A DNA stretch of 8,801 nucleotides from Micavibrio sp. UBA2020 (GTDB lineage: Bacteria > Pseudomonadota > Alphaproteobacteria > Micavibrionales > UBA2020). The notes beneath the pieces were generated by a model. It worked only from the letters and a program-made list of their open reading frames with translations, made no database searches and was not told where the DNA came from. The stretch covers positions 5,862 through 14,662 of the forward strand of contig DDBY01000097.1 of assembly GCA_002334985.1 (NCBI GenBank). The letters run 5' to 3'. Shown one piece after another: positions 5,791 through 8,801 of this stretch. Each line of letters opens with the position of its first letter. Position 1 is the first letter of the stretch. Position numbers and translations under genes: made by a program.

Positions 5791-8700
5791 ATGCGCGTTT
5801 TTAAAGCGGCCTGCCTTGCGGCAGTGGCCGCCTTTGCCGTATCTGCCCTCACCGCCTTCGGCGCTGCCGCACAATCGCAAAAACAAAACGCCGCCCCCGT
5901 GACCGTGGCGATGAACGCCGCACCGGCGCCCGCCGTGCCCGTCACATCCGCGCCCATCCCTGCGGCGATGAAACCGCTGTTTCTCTCCTCCAGCGCCTCC
6001 ACCTACGACGTCGCGCCGCATGTACAAATTTTCGAAGGCCCCCGCGAACAGGTTTCGCTGACCCAGATTATCCCGCAGTTCAGAACCGGCCAAGGCGCCC
6101 GCCCCGAACAAAGCCCCATCCGCATCGGCCAGTCCGGCTCCGCCTACTGGCTGGTTTTCAGCGTTTATAACCGTAGCCAGAACAAAAGCCTCTGGATGCT
6201 TGATTTCGGAAACCGCATGACCGGCAGCGCCGGCGCGCTTGACCGCATCGGTGTTTACAGCGACCTCAGCCCCGACCAGCCGTTGATGCGCGACGGACGC
6301 CTTTCTGACAACAAGCTGCAAGCAACCGGCCAGCGTCGCAACGCCGTCCCCCTCAGCTTCGAGCCCGGACAAGGGCGTATTATCGGTATCTATATAGAGC
6401 CCACGCGCGGCCTGCCGCTCAGCATCGATATCCGCATGACCGAACAAACGGAATTTATGCCAGACTATGACAAGCGAAAAATGGAAGAAAACATCCTGCT
6501 CGTCGCCGCCTTGCTGGTCTTCGGGCTTTATATGATTTTCTGGGGCAATTACCGCCGCCCTATTCCGCTGTTTCTGGGCGGTTATGTGCTGGCCTATTAC
6601 GCCATTTTCGCCGCGACCGACAGCATCGCCCCCGTCGGCAACAGCAGCGAGATTGAATATATCGACCTCCTCTACGCACTGGCGGTCTTTTTCTCCCTTG
6701 CTCTTGCGCGGCATGTACTGGTCGCGGGGGAAAAACGCGGCGGCAAAAAAGGCGTCGCTATCATATCGGCCAAAGCCGTGCTGGTGCTGCTCGTTCTGGC
6801 GGCGGTGGCGATTGGCCGAGGTTTCGTGCTGACCGATGTTTTGCTGCTGCGCATCGTACCCGCGGCTGTCACGGTGCTTATCATCGGCCTTGGGATTGTC
6901 ACCGTCCTGCGCACGGAACGTCCGCAGGCGCTGCCGTTTACGCTTAGCTGGGTTTTGCTGCTTTGCGGCTATATCATGAATGAAATCCACGGCTTTGGCG
7001 GCGCGGTGCCGGGCGGGGCGAATGCTTTCTGGATTTGCTTTACCGCGCATCTGGCGCTTTTGTCCTTCTCATCCCTGCGTTTCCTTATCCTGTCCGAAAC
7101 CATCGTGCGGCGGGAGCGTGACGAAATGCGCCGCAAACGCGAAGAAGAAAATGAAGTCCGCAAGACCAAGGAACTGGCAGACCAGACCCGCCTGCTCGGC
7201 GTCATGCAGCGTGAAAAAGAGCTGATGGCCGACCTCCGCAACCGCGAGGCAGAACGCATTCAGGCGCTGCGCCACGCCAAGGAGACCGCCGACAACGCCA
7301 ACAAGGCAAAGTCGGATTTTCTGGCCGTGATGAGCCATGAAATCCGCACCCCCATGACCGGCATCATGGGGATGATACGCCTGCTTCTTGACACCCCCAT
7401 GAACAAGCAGCAGGAAGAATACGCGCGCACCATTCAATATTCAGGCGATGCGCTGCTGACCCTGCTCAACGACATCCTTGACCTCTCCAAAGTCGAGGAA
7501 GGCAAGATGACAATCGAAAGCATCGATTTCGACCTGCCCAAGCTGATTGAATCCGTGGCCATGCTGATGTCGGGCCGAGCAGAGGAAAAAAACATCGGCA
7601 TCAAGGCCGAAATCGACCCCGCGATGCCGCAGATGCTCAAGGGCGACCCCACGCGCCTGCGCCAGATATTCCTGAACCTTGTCGGCAACGCCATCAAGTT
7701 TACCGATACAGGCCATGTGACCCTGTCTGTCAAACTCTATGACCAGGACGGGCAGAAGCCGCGCATCTATTTCGCCGTATCCGATACAGGCATCGGCATT
7801 TCGGCAGATGCGCAGAAAAAACTTTTCATGCCGTACGCGCAGGCCGATTCCAGCATTACGCGCAATTTCGGCGGCACCGGTCTTGGCCTTGCCATTTGCA
7901 AGCGCTTGGTCGAAGCTATGGGCGGGATGATACAAGTCTCAAGCCAGCCCGGCCGCGGCACGACGTTTTATTTCATCCTGTCGCTCGAACTTGGCCGCAG
8001 CGATGCGCATCACCCGCAGGCCGCACACGCCCCGCGCGCCGCCACCGCAATGTCCATTCTTGTGGTTGACGACAACATCATCAACCAGCGCGTGCTGGCC
8101 GGCCTTCTTGAAAAAGACGGGCACAGCGTTGTCACTGTCAGCGGTGCCGAGGGCGCCTATGCGCAGCTGCGCACGCGCGGCTTCAATGTTATCCTGATGG
8201 ATATGGAGATGCCGGATATCGACGGCGTTTCCGCAACCGAAACCATCCGCCGTCTGGCCGACCCCGTGAAGGCAAATATCCCCATCCTTGCCATGACCGG
8301 CAACACGCGCGAAGAAGACGTCGCGCGGTGCCTTGAAGCAGGCATGAACGATTTTGTGGCAAAGCCCATCAATCCGGATGAGCTGCGCGCGAAAATCGCC
8401 CCCTTCGCCCCCAAAGACGGGGCCGCCGCCAAACCCGCAGAACCGCCTGCGCCGACAGAAGCCGTATCGCCCGAAAACAGCGATGCAGACGATGGCGCGC
8501 ACACAGGCAATGACGCCGCGCTGGTCGAGGCTGCCGCCGCGAAAGGCGACATCACCCCGCCCGCGATTGATGATTACGACCCGAACGAGGCCTTCCCCGA
8601 CCCCGATGCCGCGCCCGCAAAGGCGCAGCCGGCCACGCCGCCGATTGACGGCTATGACCCGAACGAAGCCTTCCCTGACCCCGATGCAGCGCCGGCAAAA

Positions 8701-8801
8701 GCGCAGCCCGCAACACCGCCGATTGACGGCTATGACCCGAACGAAGCCTTCCCCGACCCTGACGCAACGCCTGCTGCGCCCGCTGCCGCCGCACCTGCCG
8801 C
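5791..8801 (+). CDS. 7TM hybrid sensor histidine kinase (7TMR-DISM, HisKA, HATPase_c, REC), 3' end outside window
   Basis: An open frame of 1003 codons with no stop before the edge. The signal peptide (1-27, cleavage after AAA) is followed by an Ala/Pro-rich linker, then a periplasmic beta-rich domain (about 65-225) with [11 protein letters not shown] and LWMLDFGNR, typical of DISMED2 ligand-binding domains. Seven membrane segments span about 234-434, followed by a charged coiled coil (about 436-505). The kinase core has the H box SHEIRTP with phospho-acceptor His516, N box NLVGNAIKF (629-637), G1 DTGIG (665-669) and G2 GGTGLGLAI (694-702). A receiver follows with acidic pair Asp760-Asp761, phospho-acceptor Asp804, Thr836 and Lys858, all intact. 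It should autophosphorylate at the inner membrane and pass phosphate to its own receiver, then probably to a separate Hpt protein. After about 872 comes a Pro/Ala/Asp tail with 26-residue repeats. The ATG at 5791 has only AGG 7 nt upstream; an in-frame TTG at 5749 has AAGGGGG 5 nt upstream and would add 14 residues before the signal peptide. The ligand is unknown. Confidence 0.92.
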   Translation, partial: MRVFKAACLAAVAAFAVSALTAFGAAAQSQKQNAAPVTVAMNAAPAPAVPVTSAPIPAAMKPLFLSSSASTYDVAPHVQIFEGPREQVSLTQIIPQFRTGQGARPEQSPIRIGQSGSAYWLVFSVYNRSQNKSLWMLDFGNRMTGSAGALDRIGVYSDLSPDQPLMRDGRLSDNKLQATGQRRNAVPLSFEPGQGRIIGIYIEPTRGLPLSIDIRMTEQTEFMPDYDKRKMEENILLVAALLVFGLYMIFWGNYRRPIPLFLGGYVLAYYAIFAATDSIAPVGNSSEIEYIDLLYALAVFFSLALARHVLVAGEKRGGKKGVAIISAKAVLVLLVLAAVAIGRGFVLTDVLLLRIVPAAVTVLIIGLGIVTVLRTERPQALPFTLSWVLLLCGYIMNEIHGFGGAVPGGANAFWICFTAHLALLSFSSLRFLILSETIVRRERDEMRRKREEENEVRKTKELADQTRLLGVMQREKELMADLRNREAERIQALRHAKETADNANKAKSDFLAVMSHEIRTPMTGIMGMIRLLLDTPMNKQQEEYARTIQYSGDALLTLLNDILDLSKVEEGKMTIESIDFDLPKLIESVAMLMSGRAEEKNIGIKAEIDPAMPQMLKGDPTRLRQIFLNLVGNAIKFTDTGHVTLSVKLYDQDGQKPRIYFAVSDTGIGISADAQKKLFMPYAQADSSITRNFGGTGLGLAICKRLVEAMGGMIQVSSQPGRGTTFYFILSLELGRSDAHHPQAAHAPRAATAMSILVVDDNIINQRVLAGLLEKDGHSVVTVSGAEGAYAQLRTRGFNVILMDMEMPDIDGVSATETIRRLADPVKANIPILAMTGNTREEDVARCLEAGMNDFVAKPINPDELRAKIAPFAPKDGAAAKPAEPPAPTEAVSPENSDADDGAHTGNDAALVEAAAAKGDITPPAIDDYDPNEAFPDPDAAPAKAQPATPPIDGYDPNEAFPDPDAAPAKAQPATPPIDGYDPNEAFPDPDATPAAPAAAAPA
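8566..8775 (+). repeat. Tandem 78-bp (26-residue) repeats in the kinase C-terminal tail
   Basis: Two full units (8566-8643 and 8644-8721) and a third that matches for about 18 codons (8722-8775) and then turns into Pro/Ala-rich sequence. The conserved core of units 2 and 3 is [15 protein letters not shown], joined by an [11 protein letters not shown] linker between units. Units 1 and 2 differ in 11 codons, of which 10 are synonymous and one changes Asp to Gly. The window ends about 26 bases beyond the third unit, so the total number is unknown. Confidence 0.93.

Noticed and set aside
5764..7050. Minus-strand open frame (428 codons) opposite the sensor kinase
   Set aside because: The plus strand has an uninterrupted frame with a signal peptide, seven membrane segments and all kinase motifs. 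The minus-strand product is compositionally a shadow.
8552..8794. Minus-strand frame with repeated Arg/Gly-rich segments
   Set aside because: Its repetition is only the reflection of the plus-strand 78-bp repeats in the kinase tail.

Overview
The window looks like a chromosomal piece of an alphaproteobacterium. The evidence is an HdaA-type DnaA regulator with a clamp-binding N-terminus, a YdcH/DUF465 small protein with the LQRLKKRKL signature, and high-GC codon use. A finer placement (for example a Micavibrio-like or Rhodospirillales-like lineage) is only a guess. No mobile elements, tRNA, rRNA or CRISPR arrays were seen.

Layout. The left part (1-1520) is read on the minus strand: pfkA (6-phosphofructokinase), followed 69 bp downstream by the N-terminal part of a bacterial PH-domain membrane protein that runs off the left edge. 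A divergent intergenic stretch separates pfkA from a small plus-strand DUF465 gene (1726-1932). That gene converges on a minus-strand cluster (5388 down to 1954) in the order DUF2066 exported protein, AI-2E family permease, hdaA. The 9-bp and 42-bp gaps suggest one operon. An AT-only perfect inverted repeat sits at the convergent junction.

The right third is a plus-strand gene that begins at about 5791 and is still open at the window end, over 1000 codons later. It encodes a hybrid sensor histidine kinase with, in order, a signal peptide, a periplasmic DISMED2-like domain, seven membrane segments of 7TMR-DISM type, a coiled coil, HisKA, HATPase_c and a receiver domain. After the receiver comes a Pro/Ala/Asp-rich tail with tandem 26-residue repeats, cut by the window edge. 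Its roughly 400-bp upstream region, shared with the divergent DUF2066 operon, holds a plausible sigma70 promoter, a 19-codon ORF with a good Shine-Dalgarno site, a GC palindrome and an inverted repeat ending in TTGACA. This makes it the most structured non-coding stretch here.

How the genes relate. The hdaA cluster joins replication-initiation control (HdaA inactivating DnaA-ATP with the sliding clamp) to two envelope proteins of unclear role. In my memory the grouping of DUF2066, Hda and an AI-2E permease recurs in other proteobacteria. Most of the window is ordinary housekeeping sequence. The parts most worth a second look are the repeat tail of the kinase and the kinase's leader region.
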